Source of the DNA: CAVOAK01 sp963664465
GTDB taxonomy: Bacteria; Pseudomonadota; Alphaproteobacteria; UBA8366; CAVOAK01
Assembly: GCA_963664465.2 (NCBI GenBank)
Contig: CAXXSU010000015.1
Span: forward strand, 310,001 to 374,000
DNA length: 64,000 nt
Reading direction: 5' to 3'
Shown here: positions 28,507 to 36,422 of the stretch, piece after piece
Position numbering within the stretch: the stretch's first letter is position 1
Layout of the letters: each line of letters begins with the position of its first letter
Translations under genes and position numbers: made by a program
The notes under the pieces: model-generated
What the model was told of the DNA's origin: nothing
Databases searched by the model: none
Seen by the model: only the letters and a program-made list of their open reading frames with translations

Positions 28507-30663
28507 TTATATCTGCACCTCGCCCAAATGTTTGAACGTCAGACGAAAGAAAAACTCGTCAGATCGTCCAACTTCCGCAACGGATGTATAGCTGCGCGCG
28601 AACGTCGCATTGAGCCGGAAGCAAACGTCTTCGTAGACCAGACTGACGCTGTTACTTCGCGATTCTTCGCGTTCGAGATCGCGGACCGTATTCGCAGTTA
28701 TCGTCCAGTCATCGTGGATCGCAGCCGATATGCCCGCCCGCAATTCTTCTGCGTCCTGACCGTCGCTTGTGCCAGCCTTTGAGTCGACGAAGATATATTC
28801 GCCCGAGAAATTTACCGGTCCAGTTTTGAAATTGAAGCCGAGTTCGTTGCGCAGTGCCGTAAAATTATTGTTATCGGCGCGGAAACGGAAGCGGATATTG
28901 AGGTTGTCGTTGGGAACGACGTCAAGGCGGCCGACGTAATCCGAAAGATGTCGCTCAATCCCAAATGTGTCGGACAGTTCGTCATCAGTGTGAAAACGAT
29001 AGCTCTGACCGATAAACATCGTTGTGTAGCCACCGCCTTCGCCGTGCAGCTCGCCCCCCAGACCGAAAAATGCCCGCTGACCGCTCTCAACTCGGTCCAG
29101 ACCAGGTATCCGGTCGGCACTGACAAGATTGGTGTCGTCAATGTTGACGAGATTGCTTTCCTCATTGGGTATGTCGCTGGAATTACTACCGTTTGGCGAT
29201 ACGATCAGCCCGACCACCGGCTCAACAAGCTGCAGGACGGAGCCGGTCTGCCGGTAGAAGGGGTATCTCCAGTCAATCTTGCCTTGAGGGAAGAACCGTC
29301 CTGTAACACTGTCACCGGAAGCGCCGGATATTCGGTCCACGTTGTAAATATCCGCCTGTACGGACGCCGCCAGTGTTGTCACGTGCCCGGCATCCGCATA
29401 ATAGGGCAGTGAATAGCCCGGTTTGAGTGACACACGCTGGCTGTCTGTTCCGCCCCCACGAAACAAGACGCGGGCATTGGCGTCTAGACTCCAGCGACCG
29501 CCAACGCTGTTTGGTTCACCAACATGATTGAAATCCAGCATCGGCATTACGATAGGTGGCGCCCGCAAATTCTCTTCGGTTCGTAAATCCTGGAACAAAT
29601 AAGAATTTGCTGCCGCGTAGTTCCGGCCTCTGAATCCTTCGGCAAAGGCAGTCGTCGTCAGCGCATTTCCAAACCCACCGAAAAATGGAAAGCGGGTGAA
29701 ATAGGTACGGTCACTGGCGCGCTGAACGTCAAATCCCCAACGCCACGTGTCATCCAAGTCGAAACGTCCCTTGCTCAGCACATGGCCACGAAGCTCCCGC
29801 CCTTCCCGCTTAACCGATTTAGTCGTACCGCTTTGCCGTTCGGCGCTGGTACCTGCACCTGAGATTTCAAGTTCGCCATTGTCGAAGCGTTGACGGTACT
29901 CGCCAGAGAAGATTACATACTCCTCAGTCGTAAAAATCGGATCGAATGTCGCATCCTTGTCTGCCGATACAGCCCAGAAGAACGGCACCTGCAAGAATTC
30001 GCCGGAGCTTGAGGTTGAGCCAAATCGCGGCACTAGAATGCCGGTCTTTCGTTCAACGCTCGGATCTGGATGCGAGAGGTAGGGAGTGTAGGCAACCGGT
30101 ACGCCGAACATCTCAAGCGATGCGTTGCGATAACTTATAGTCTGCTCGTTGCGGTCGTGAATGACTTCTTTCGCCTTGATCCGCCATAATGGTGGATGAT
30201 CTGGATGCTCCCTGCAAATCTCGCAGGGCGAAAATACGGCGTTAACCATTTCAGTGCGATAGCCACCGATGCGCCGGCCGCCGGTAGCGGCAATTCGACT
30301 ATCGTCGGGCAGAAGTACACGTATCCGCTCGATAACACCGTTCTTCATCTCGTCTGTCAGTTCGACATAATCGGAAAAGAAGACGTCGCCCGACGGCTCG
30401 AGCACAATGATGTTGCCAAACGCAGTAACAGTATCGGTAAGCTGATTGTAACTGAGCCGATCAGCAATTAATGTCCGGCCGCCGTGGATGATTTGAACGT
30501 TGCCGCTGGCGACCACGACACCTTTTTCCCGGTCGTAGTTAGCCTCGTCGGCAGTAATAAGAAACTGTGAACTATCCTGCGCGATCGCGCGCTGGTGTGC
30601 TGCAGATACGGACAGCATCACAGCAAACGCAGCAAACCCGATCAAACGCAGCCAGTTCTTCAT
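28507..30663 (-). CDS. lptD: LPS-assembly outer-membrane protein LptD
   Basis: A 718-residue outer-membrane beta-barrel protein. A signal peptide (MKNWLRLIGFAAFAVMLSVS, cut after AIAQ) is followed by an OstA/LptA-like N-domain (ITADEANYDREKGVVVASGN, DRLSYNQLTDTVTAFGNIIV) and a large barrel with VAYTPYLSHPDPSVERKTGI and LVPRFGSTSSSGEFLQVPFF, ending in a beta strand with FFFRLTFKHLG. It inserts LPS into the outer leaflet with LptE. I use the ATG at 30663; a GTG at 30678 is upstream. Gram-negative LPS biogenesis is therefore present. Confidence 0.95.
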   Translation of the reverse strand: MKNWLRLIGFAAFAVMLSVSAAHQRAIAQDSSQFLITADEANYDREKGVVVASGNVQIIHGGRTLIADRLSYNQLTDTVTAFGNIIVLEPSGDVFFSDYVELTDEMKNGVIERIRVLLPDDSRIAATGGRRIGGYRTEMVNAVFSPCEICREHPDHPPLWRIKAKEVIHDRNEQTISYRNASLEMFGVPVAYTPYLSHPDPSVERKTGILVPRFGSTSSSGEFLQVPFFWAVSADKDATFDPIFTTEEYVIFSGEYRQRFDNGELEISGAGTSAERQSGTTKSVKREGRELRGHVLSKGRFDLDDTWRWGFDVQRASDRTYFTRFPFFGGFGNALTTTAFAEGFRGRNYAAANSYLFQDLRTEENLRAPPIVMPMLDFNHVGEPNSVGGRWSLDANARVLFRGGGTDSQRVSLKPGYSLPYYADAGHVTTLAASVQADIYNVDRISGASGDSVTGRFFPQGKIDWRYPFYRQTGSVLQLVEPVVGLIVSPNGSNSSDIPNEESNLVNIDDTNLVSADRIPGLDRVESGQRAFFGLGGELHGEGGGYTTMFIGQSYRFHTDDELSDTFGIERHLSDYVGRLDVVPNDNLNIRFRFRADNNNFTALRNELGFNFKTGPVNFSGEYIFVDSKAGTSDGQDAEELRAGISAAIHDDWTITANTVRDLEREESRSNSVSLVYEDVCFRLNATFARSYTSVAEVGRSDEFFFRLTFKHLGEVQI

Positions 30664-30857
30664 TGGTATCCAATTCACACCGGCGATGGCACGTTAGGCG
30701 CCAGTGCAAATTCATCCTCCCGAATATATTGGAATGAATGGCATGTCGTACCGGATAGCGGCGAAGGGAGCATATTGTTGTGAAGATATCAAGCGGTTAA
30801 CCGATAACTCTCAGACACGGCATTTGCTGCTTCCGCGCCACTCTACATCGATACACA

Positions 30858-31088
30858 TATTTGAAAAATTACATCGGAATGCCTTCAAGCGTCGGCAAGT
30901 TAGTTTACGCTAGGCCCAGCAAGTCCTATAGAATGTCCACAAACCAAAGCAGTAAAATACCTCACAAACACCGTCTCATATATTTGCATTAGCACAATTC
31001 CGTTACGAGAGAATAATGGACGCAGTAGAAGCCCTAACGACCCGTCGATCCGCCACAAAACTTGAGGGATCCATGCCCTCCAAAGAAG
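30858..31088 (+). repeat. Direct duplication, copy 1 (nitroreductase promoter and first codons)
   Basis: 231 bases repeated at 31121-31351 (offset 263) with one difference seen (GAATGTCC versus GAATATCC). It includes the upstream region, ribosome-binding site and first codons of the nitroreductase gene (ATG at 31016; MDAVEALTTRRSATKLEGSM). In this copy the frame runs on into the IS end and the start of copy 2, giving a 79-residue nonsense fusion. Confidence 0.93.
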
Positions 31089-31123
31089 ATCTAGGCACTA
31101 CGAGAGCGAATAGGATACCCTAT
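31089..31123. mobile_element. Solo terminus of an IS1595-type element
   Basis: ATCTAGGCACTACGAGAGCG continuing AATAGGATACCCTAT closely matches the right end of the IS1595-type element at 10941-10974 (ATCTGGTCACTACGAGAGCG, then AATAAGATACCCTAT). No transposase or left end is present. It sits precisely between the two 231-bp direct repeats. Confidence 0.85.
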
Positions 31124-31351
31124 TTGAAAAATTACATCGGAATGCCTTCAAGCGTCGGCAAGTTAGTTTACGCTAGGCCCAGCAAGTCCTATAGAATATC
31201 CACAAACCAAAGCAGTAAAATACCTCACAAACACCGTCTCATATATTTGCATTAGCACAATTCCGTTACGAGAGAATAATGGACGCAGTAGAAGCCCTAA
31301 CGACCCGTCGATCCGCCACAAAACTTGAGGGATCCATGCCCTCCAAAGAAG
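31121..31351 (+). repeat. Direct duplication, copy 2 (intact nitroreductase start)
   Basis: Second copy of the 231-bp repeat. The nitroreductase gene continues intact from here. The repeat begins at TATTTGAAAAATTACATCGG directly after the IS end and ends at CCAAAGAAG. Confidence 0.93.
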
Positions 31352-31839
31352 TCCTGGACACAGTTCTTGCAGCTGCGATCCGCGCGCCGGATCATGGCAG
31401 GCTTCGACCGTGGAAGTTCCTTGTCTTCAGCGGGGATGCCAGGAACCGGCTTGGCGACATATTCGCAACCAGCCTTGAAAATAGAGACCCTGACGCGCCC
31501 AAAGCACAGGTTGAGCACGAACGAGCAAAACCGCTTCGTGCGCCGCTCATTATCGCCGTTGTTGCAAAGGTGCATCCTGAAAATTCGAAAATTCCTGTAA
31601 TCGAACAGGTCCTCTCGGCCGGGGCTGCAGCACAAAACATCATGCTGGCATTCCACGCCCAGGGCTTCGGTTGCATGTGGAAAACCGGTTCGGCAGCTTA
31701 CGATGAAGCCGTCAAGCTAGCGTTGGGCTTAGAAAAGCAGGATCAGATCGTTGGGTTCCTATATGCCGGTGATGCAAATCCACTAAAGGATGAGAATGAA
31801 AAGCTAAATCATTCCGAATTCGTGGAATTTTGGAACTAA
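31279..31839 (+). CDS. Nitroreductase family protein (YdjA-like)
   Basis: A 186-residue FMN-dependent nitroreductase-fold protein: RRSATKLEGSMPSKEVLDTV, AAIRAPDHGRLRPWKFLVFS (phosphate and FMN contacts), SAGAAAQNIMLAFHAQGFG, MWKTGSAAYDEAVKLALGLE and VGFLYAGDANP. These match the small YdjA subgroup, which lacks the extended dimer lid of larger nitroreductases. Physiological substrate unknown. The ATG at 31279 follows GAGAGAAT. Its 5' region is duplicated upstream, so it may have two promoters. Confidence 0.9.
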   Translation: MDAVEALTTRRSATKLEGSMPSKEVLDTVLAAAIRAPDHGRLRPWKFLVFSGDARNRLGDIFATSLENRDPDAPKAQVEHERAKPLRAPLIIAVVAKVHPENSKIPVIEQVLSAGAAAQNIMLAFHAQGFGCMWKTGSAAYDEAVKLALGLEKQDQIVGFLYAGDANPLKDENEKLNHSEFVEFWN

Positions 31840-31867
31840 CGGACAGCAGCACGGTCGACAAGCGCAG

Positions 31868-32287
31868 CTAGGAGTTGGGCGCGGCCGTGGTATCAGGCCG
31901 GCTTGCACGCTGCCGGGCGTAACGTGGATTGGCAATTTGCAGCCAACGCCGCGCGGCCGCGGTGAGCAACGCGTACAGCGCCAGTCTCTCTGGCTCGGTG
32001 TCAAACCGCCCGGCCCCAATGTCGTTTGCCAACCGAGCCCACAACGCGGCCGATGTGCTCTCGTTCAGTGCGCCGCCTGTCTCGCCGTAGAAACTTCTAA
32101 TATCGAGTGCCGTTTGTTCATTTGCACGTTGCAAAAAACGAACTTCACGTAGCGCAACGGCCGCGGCGCGACCGGCAAGCATCACTTCCGCCCGTGCCAA
32201 GTCGGAGGCGTCATGTGGATTCCAGTCCGCGATGGCACGCTTGGCCGCAGTGAACAGATCAACGGGAGAAGGCCGCAGATTAAACAC
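31868..32287 (-). CDS. DUF6285-type protein
   Basis: A 139-residue helical protein (MFNLRPSPVDLFTAAKRAIA, then AAVALREVRFLQRANEQTAL, LWARLANDIGAGRFDTEPER, LLTAAARRWLQIANPRYARQ). It overlaps the upstream phosphotransferase gene by 8 bases. Such proteins commonly sit beside ACAD10-type aminoglycoside-phosphotransferase-like genes, and I assign it to DUF6285 on that basis and on recollection of the sequence. Function unknown; perhaps an accessory of the kinase-like protein. Confidence 0.75.
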   Translation of the reverse strand: MFNLRPSPVDLFTAAKRAIADWNPHDASDLARAEVMLAGRAAAVALREVRFLQRANEQTALDIRSFYGETGGALNESTSAALWARLANDIGAGRFDTEPERLALYALLTAAARRWLQIANPRYARQRASRPDTTAAPNS

Positions 32288-33329
32288 TGACGTGCTCCGT
32301 CAGTGGTAGCTCGGATGGCGAAGTCATGGCCAATAGCTCCCAACCAACTTCTGCGGCGCGGCGGCTTGTCAGGGCAAGATCCAATGAAGACTCGACTCCA
32401 GATGCGTGGCGCTCCCCTTGTTCGATCGCGATGACCGCCCAACGCAAATGTGCCAGCACTTCACACCAGAACGTGCTTCTCGGATCGATCTTGCGTCCCG
32501 ACTCCCGTTCGTAGCCACGGTAAAAGGCATCACGGTTGGCAATGCCTCCCGCCTCAAGATCGAAGTTTCCAAAACGCCAGCACCGCGCACAAAACCAGCC
32601 GATATCCTCATGTGGATCGCTCCAGCCGGAAAACTCCCAGTCGAGCAGTCCGGTTAGTTCAATACCGTCGAGCATGTAGTTGCCGGTGCGAAAGTCACGA
32701 TGCGCCAATACGACCTCCTGATGATCCGGCATGGCCTTTTGCAGCCAATGAAGGCCCCATTCCAATATCGGCTGCGGCGAAGGCAGCGCGCTCATCGCCA
32801 CCTGCAAGTTTGACAAGCGATCGTGCAGGGGACGCGCATCTGGAGCACCGAGAAACTCCGTGCCTGGCAATCCGTGGGAGATTGCGTGAATGCGCGCAAG
32901 TTCAGCGCCCAACATCTCCCCAACTTCCTCACCACAATTATTGTTTGCGCAATTGGTCACAATTTCCGGGCCCCAGGCGCTGCCGGAAATCTTACGCATT
33001 ATGTAGAAGGTATCGCCGATGACCGCGCGGTCATCGCATAACCAGAGTGGTTCGGGCACACGAACTCCCGCATCAAACACCAACCGCTGAATGTGGAATT
33101 CCTCGGACCGACTTCGACTTTCCATGAGTTTGGACTGGGAGTTGGTTCGCAGGACCAAGTTCTGTGCGCCCGCGAACGGTCCATCGGCGAAGCGGGTGTC
33201 CAGCCTGTAGTTCTGTTGTACGGAGCCGCCGCGGAGTGGTTCAAAGGCCGAAATCTCGACGCTCGTTGCCGCAGCGACAGACGCGAGAAATTCTGCGATC
33301 CGATCTTGCGCCTCGAGATCGTCCCTCAC
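32280..33329 (-). CDS. Phosphotransferase family protein (APH/ACAD10-like)
   Basis: A 349-residue kinase-like protein: N-lobe LRGGSVQQNYRLDTRF and NLVLRTNSQSKL, catalytic loop VVLAHRDFRTGNYMLDG (HxDxxxxN) and metal-binding GLLDWEFSGWSDPHEDIGWF. These are the APH-fold active-site residues. ACAD10/11-type homologues phosphorylate 4-hydroxyacyl-CoAs or related hydroxy acids. Its start overlaps the SDR stop by 4 bases, and the neighbours SDR and DUF6285 form a compact operon. Substrate unknown. Confidence 0.87.
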   Translation of the reverse strand: MRDDLEAQDRIAEFLASVAAATSVEISAFEPLRGGSVQQNYRLDTRFADGPFAGAQNLVLRTNSQSKLMESRSRSEEFHIQRLVFDAGVRVPEPLWLCDDRAVIGDTFYIMRKISGSAWGPEIVTNCANNNCGEEVGEMLGAELARIHAISHGLPGTEFLGAPDARPLHDRLSNLQVAMSALPSPQPILEWGLHWLQKAMPDHQEVVLAHRDFRTGNYMLDGIELTGLLDWEFSGWSDPHEDIGWFCARCWRFGNFDLEAGGIANRDAFYRGYERESGRKIDPRSTFWCEVLAHLRWAVIAIEQGERHASGVESSLDLALTSRRAAEVGWELLAMTSPSELPLTEHVSV

Positions 33330-34093
33330 GCAGGCAGCGCCAACGAATGACCGCCATCAACGGTCAGCACAGCACCGGTCATGTATCGCGAACCACGTCC
33401 GGCCAGCAATAGCAGGACAGCGTCAAGATCTTCGGATTGGCCGACGCGGCGCATCGGGATCTTCTCGGTCATGGCGCGACCGGCGTCACTGGCAAGGAAT
33501 TCAGCGTTCATATCGGTTTTGAAAAAGCCCGGTGAAATGGCATTTACGCAGATCTTGTGGCGTGCGAGTTCGAGCGCCAAAGCTCGGGTCATTTGGACAA
33601 CCCCGGCTTTTGAAATCGCATAGATGGCATCTCCAACCATCACACTTTCAGCCAACACGGAGGCTATGTTTATGATCGAGCCTGGATGCCCCAACCGCAC
33701 CATGTGACGGGCCGTCTCTGTCGCCATATGCCATGCACCCGTCAGATTTGTCTGGATCACCGCATCCCAGTTTGCCGCATCTTGCTCAAGCGCCCGATCC
33801 GTCATGGCGATGCCGGCATTGTTCACGAGTATGGTTATCGCGCCCAACTCTTCCTCGGCGCAGGCGACCGCAGCCGTGATCGATTTTCTGTCGGTCACAT
33901 CGAGCAGGACAGGCAGCGCATGGCCGTCGAATGCAGCGATTTCATCGGCCAATTTTGCGAGGCGGTCACCACGTCGCGCCGCCACTGCGACTTTCGCGCC
34001 TGACCGTGCCAAGGTCAGGGCAAACTGTCGGCCCAAGCCCGACGAGGCGCCCGTGACGATTGCGTTTTGGCCGTCGAGCAGTCTGTCATTCAT
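33326..34093 (-). CDS. Short-chain dehydrogenase/reductase (SDR)
   Basis: A 255-residue classical SDR: cofactor motif VTGASSGLGRQFAL, NNAG motif ILVNNAGIAM, catalytic Ser in INIASVLAES, Tyr-x3-Lys in YAISKAGVVQM, and C-terminal AVLTVDGGHSLALPA. The Arg residues after the first beta strands (AARRGDR) point to NADP(H). I start at ATG 34093 (MNDRLLDGQNAIVTGASSGL); a 21-residue upstream extension to 34156 is unlike the family. First gene of an SDR-phosphotransferase-DUF6285 operon. Confidence 0.92.
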   Translation of the reverse strand: MNDRLLDGQNAIVTGASSGLGRQFALTLARSGAKVAVAARRGDRLAKLADEIAAFDGHALPVLLDVTDRKSITAAVACAEEELGAITILVNNAGIAMTDRALEQDAANWDAVIQTNLTGAWHMATETARHMVRLGHPGSIINIASVLAESVMVGDAIYAISKAGVVQMTRALALELARHKICVNAISPGFFKTDMNAEFLASDAGRAMTEKIPMRRVGQSEDLDAVLLLLAGRGSRYMTGAVLTVDGGHSLALPA

Positions 34094-34342
34094 TGGGCTA
34101 CCCTCACCCCTTGCGCTAATTCTTGCGTGTGCGACCCAGCCTATCGTCGACTGCAAGGTCGATCGTGGTCAAGCAAGTTAAGATCGTGCGCGGTGTAGTA
34201 ACGCCGACGATTACGCAAGCTCCAAAGTTGCAGGCCAAAAATATGTTGAGCGCTCTACGCCTTCGGAGCACTATTGGTTCTCAAGCTTCGGTTGGGAAAA
34301 TCAATCGAGGCGGCGCGGAAGACAAAAGGGAGGACGATCATT

Positions 34343-34894
34343 ATGGTAAATATTCACCCGGCAGTAGATAACGGCGTGCAGGCCGGGTCAGCGGATTTTG
34401 GCGGTGGGAAGCTCACCTGCAACTGCGCTGACAACGCTGTCGAAGTAACCATTACGGCCAATACTGCGCATAACCACGTCTGCGGCTGCTCGAAATGCTG
34501 GAAGCCGGCAGGTGCATTGTTTTCGCAGGTAGCGGTCGTCTCACGAGATAATCTGAGCGTCACCGCAAATGCGGACAAGTTGAAGGTAGTCGATGAGTCG
34601 GCGGCCATTCAACGCCACGCCTGCTCCGGTTGCGGCGTTCACATGTATGGCCGCATCGAAAATACTGGCCATCCTTTCCACGGTCTCGACTTCGTTCACA
34701 CCGAGCTATCGAGCGACAGTGGCTGGTCGGCGCCTGAGTTCGGAGCGTTCGTGTCTTCGATCATTGAAACGGGAGCAGCTCCCGAGCAGATGGGCGAAGT
34801 TAGAGGGCGGCTGACGGAACTTGGCCTAGCACCTTACGATTGCCTGTCTCCAGTATTGATGGATGCCATCGCGACACATATCTCCAAGTCATAG
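34343..34894 (+). CDS. gfa: GFA-type glutathione-dependent formaldehyde-activating enzyme
   Basis: A 183-residue protein with the zinc ligands CNC, CGCSKC and CSGCG (GGGKLTCNCADNAVEV, NHVCGCSKCWKPAGALF, QRHACSGCGVHMYGRIEN). The full C-terminal region (YDCLSPVLMDAIATHISKS) matches S-(hydroxymethyl)glutathione synthase rather than shorter GFA-fold proteins. It would promote condensation of formaldehyde with glutathione. Start ATG 34343 has GGGAGGA 8 bases upstream; an in-frame upstream ATG at 34274 lacks family similarity. No FrmA-type dehydrogenase is adjacent. Confidence 0.88.
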   Translation: MVNIHPAVDNGVQAGSADFGGGKLTCNCADNAVEVTITANTAHNHVCGCSKCWKPAGALFSQVAVVSRDNLSVTANADKLKVVDESAAIQRHACSGCGVHMYGRIENTGHPFHGLDFVHTELSSDSGWSAPEFGAFVSSIIETGAAPEQMGEVRGRLTELGLAPYDCLSPVLMDAIATHISKS

Positions 34895-34916
34895 GCATCT
34901 TCTAAATTTACGGCAG

Positions 34917-34953
34917 TAAAGGGCCGACGTATTCTCGAACGATCGGCCCTTTA
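34917..34953 (+). terminator. Probable gfa terminator
   Basis: TAAAGGGCCGA (34917-34927) and TCGGCCCTTTA (34943-34953) form an 11-bp perfect inverted repeat, 22 bases after the gfa stop. There is no long U-tract after it (only TTTA inside the stem), so it may act bidirectionally or be weaker than standard. Confidence 0.6.
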
Positions 34954-35019
34954 CATGTCTTTCCGGATCGCAATCAGGCATGTTGGCTCAGGCCTTGAAC
35001 GGAGCCCCCACACAATCAG

Positions 35020-35079
35020 AATTGGTGTGTTGATGGCAGAATTGGCGTGGTGATGGCAGAATTGACCTGGTGATGGTTT
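35020..35079. repeat. Three 20-bp tandem repeats
   Basis: AATTGGTGTGTTGATGGCAG, AATTGGCGTGGTGATGGCAG and AATTGACCTGGTGATGGTTT follow each other without a gap. They lie between gfa and the VOC gene in noncoding sequence. Repeated terminal motifs are typical of IS21-type ends, so this may be a remnant of such an element, but no adjoining element is visible. Confidence 0.8.
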
Positions 35080-35109
35080 CGGTATTGGGGGCCAATTGCA
35101 AATCTGCGG

Positions 35110-35568
35110 TCACGGATGGGAGTCATAGGCGACGATGTCGTCATCGTCAGCGTTAAATCGCGAAGCCGGATCATCACCTGGATATTCGTCGAGTTCGATC
35201 ACGTTCCGGTCAGGGTCACGAATAAATATCGCGTTCATATCCTTGAACGAAAAACGGCCCGTAATTTTGATCCCCTGCGCTGCAAGATAGGCCTCAGCGT
35301 CGGCTAGAGAATCGATTTTCAACGCCATATGCGTATAGCCCGCAAAGCGTTCCTTGATGTCCATCAGGACATTCTCGTCGTTCTCTTCGCTGCTCGGGCC
35401 AAGCAAATTGAGGACGACGCCCGAAGGATGGTTCATCATGATCGGGTGCCCCTTCTCGAAACCCGTATCGACGATCAACTCAAAGCCCAACTTCTCGAAA
35501 AACGAGATTGAGCGACGCTTTTCCCTGATGCGTATGCCGATATGATCGATCTTCTGAATTCCAATCAT
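35110..35568 (-). CDS. VOC-family (glyoxalase-like) protein
   Basis: A 152-residue protein with the paired beta-alpha-beta-beta-beta VOC fold: IQKIDHIGIRIREKRRSISF (first metal His), FFEKLGFELIVDT, GYTHMALKIDSLADAEAYLA (second His), and FIRDPDRNVIELDEYPGDD (Glu ligand). The His-x-His-Glu layout suggests a metal enzyme, but glyoxalase I activity cannot be concluded. The C-terminal acidic tail (NADDDDIVAYDSHP) is unusual. Confidence 0.85.
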   Translation of the reverse strand: MIGIQKIDHIGIRIREKRRSISFFEKLGFELIVDTGFEKGHPIMMNHPSGVVLNLLGPSSEENDENVLMDIKERFAGYTHMALKIDSLADAEAYLAAQGIKITGRFSFKDMNAIFIRDPDRNVIELDEYPGDDPASRFNADDDDIVAYDSHP

Positions 35569-35777
35569 CGTTCAAACTCTCTTATCCGAAAATTGCAGTC
35601 GTGCCAGGTTTGCTTAGCAAACGTGGTAGGCGACATGCGACGCGCCAGCCGCAAAATTCGACCAACGATATATCACTATCTAGGGGAGCTGAATGTTCAC
35701 TCGCGGCAAACTGTCGGTGGAGACGCATGTCGCGCGAGGTCGCTTTTGCAAGCGCGCGGTGCAGGTTATGATGACGC

Positions 35778-36422
35778 ATGGACATCGACGTATACTCAGA
35801 CCCGGTTTGCCCGTGGTGTTACATCGGCAAAAGGCGTTTGGAACGAGCTCTGGCCGAACGACCCAACGTAACGGCAACAGTTCGCTGGCGCGCATTCCAG
35901 CTAAACCCCACGATGCCGCCCGGCGGTATGTCGCGTAGCGAGTATCTGCACCAGAAATTTGGCTCCCGCAATCCGCCTATGTACGACGCGATCCGAGAGG
36001 TCGGCGAAAGCGAGGGAATTGACTTTGCCTTCGACGATATCCGTTGTACGCCCAATACAGTGGAAGCTCATCGCCTGATCCGCTATGCGGCCAGATCCGG
36101 CGCAGAAGACGCGACTGTTGAAGCATTGTTTCAGGCGTATTTTCTCAATGCCCAGGACATCGGCGATCGCGAGATCTTAGTTGCAGTCGCGGCAAGCGCT
36201 GGACTCGAGGCGACAGCGGCGGCAGCGCACCTGGCGGGAAATGAGAATATATCGGAGGTTCTCGAAGAGGATCGCCAGGGCCGCGACCTCGGAATTCAAG
36301 GGATGCCCTTCTTTATTGTCGATGGAAAATACGCCTTATCGGGCGCACAGGAACCGGAAGCATTTTATCCGTTGTTCGATATGGCCCGCGAAGTGAATCC
36401 TGAACCCGAATCAGTCAGCTAG
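35778..36422 (+). CDS. DsbA-family oxidoreductase (FrnE-like)
   Basis: A 214-residue thioredoxin-fold protein with the active site DPVCPWCYIGKRRLE (CPWC), RWRAFQLNPTMPPGG, the helical insertion FGSRNPPMYDAIREVGESEG and the cis-Pro loop GIQGMPFFIVDGKYALSGAQ. This is the cytoplasmic FrnE/polyketide-oxidoreductase subgroup; no signal peptide is seen. Its 3' end overlaps convergent mfd by 8 bases. Starts at ATG 35778. Confidence 0.9.
   Translation: MDIDVYSDPVCPWCYIGKRRLERALAERPNVTATVRWRAFQLNPTMPPGGMSRSEYLHQKFGSRNPPMYDAIREVGESEGIDFAFDDIRCTPNTVEAHRLIRYAARSGAEDATVEALFQAYFLNAQDIGDREILVAVAASAGLEATAAAAHLAGNENISEVLEEDRQGRDLGIQGMPFFIVDGKYALSGAQEPEAFYPLFDMAREVNPEPESVS

Noticed and set aside
31016..31255. 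A 79-codon frame from the first nitroreductase start as a separate gene.
   Set aside because: It is the duplicated 5' end running into the IS terminus and a repeat of the promoter region, so it carries no domain.
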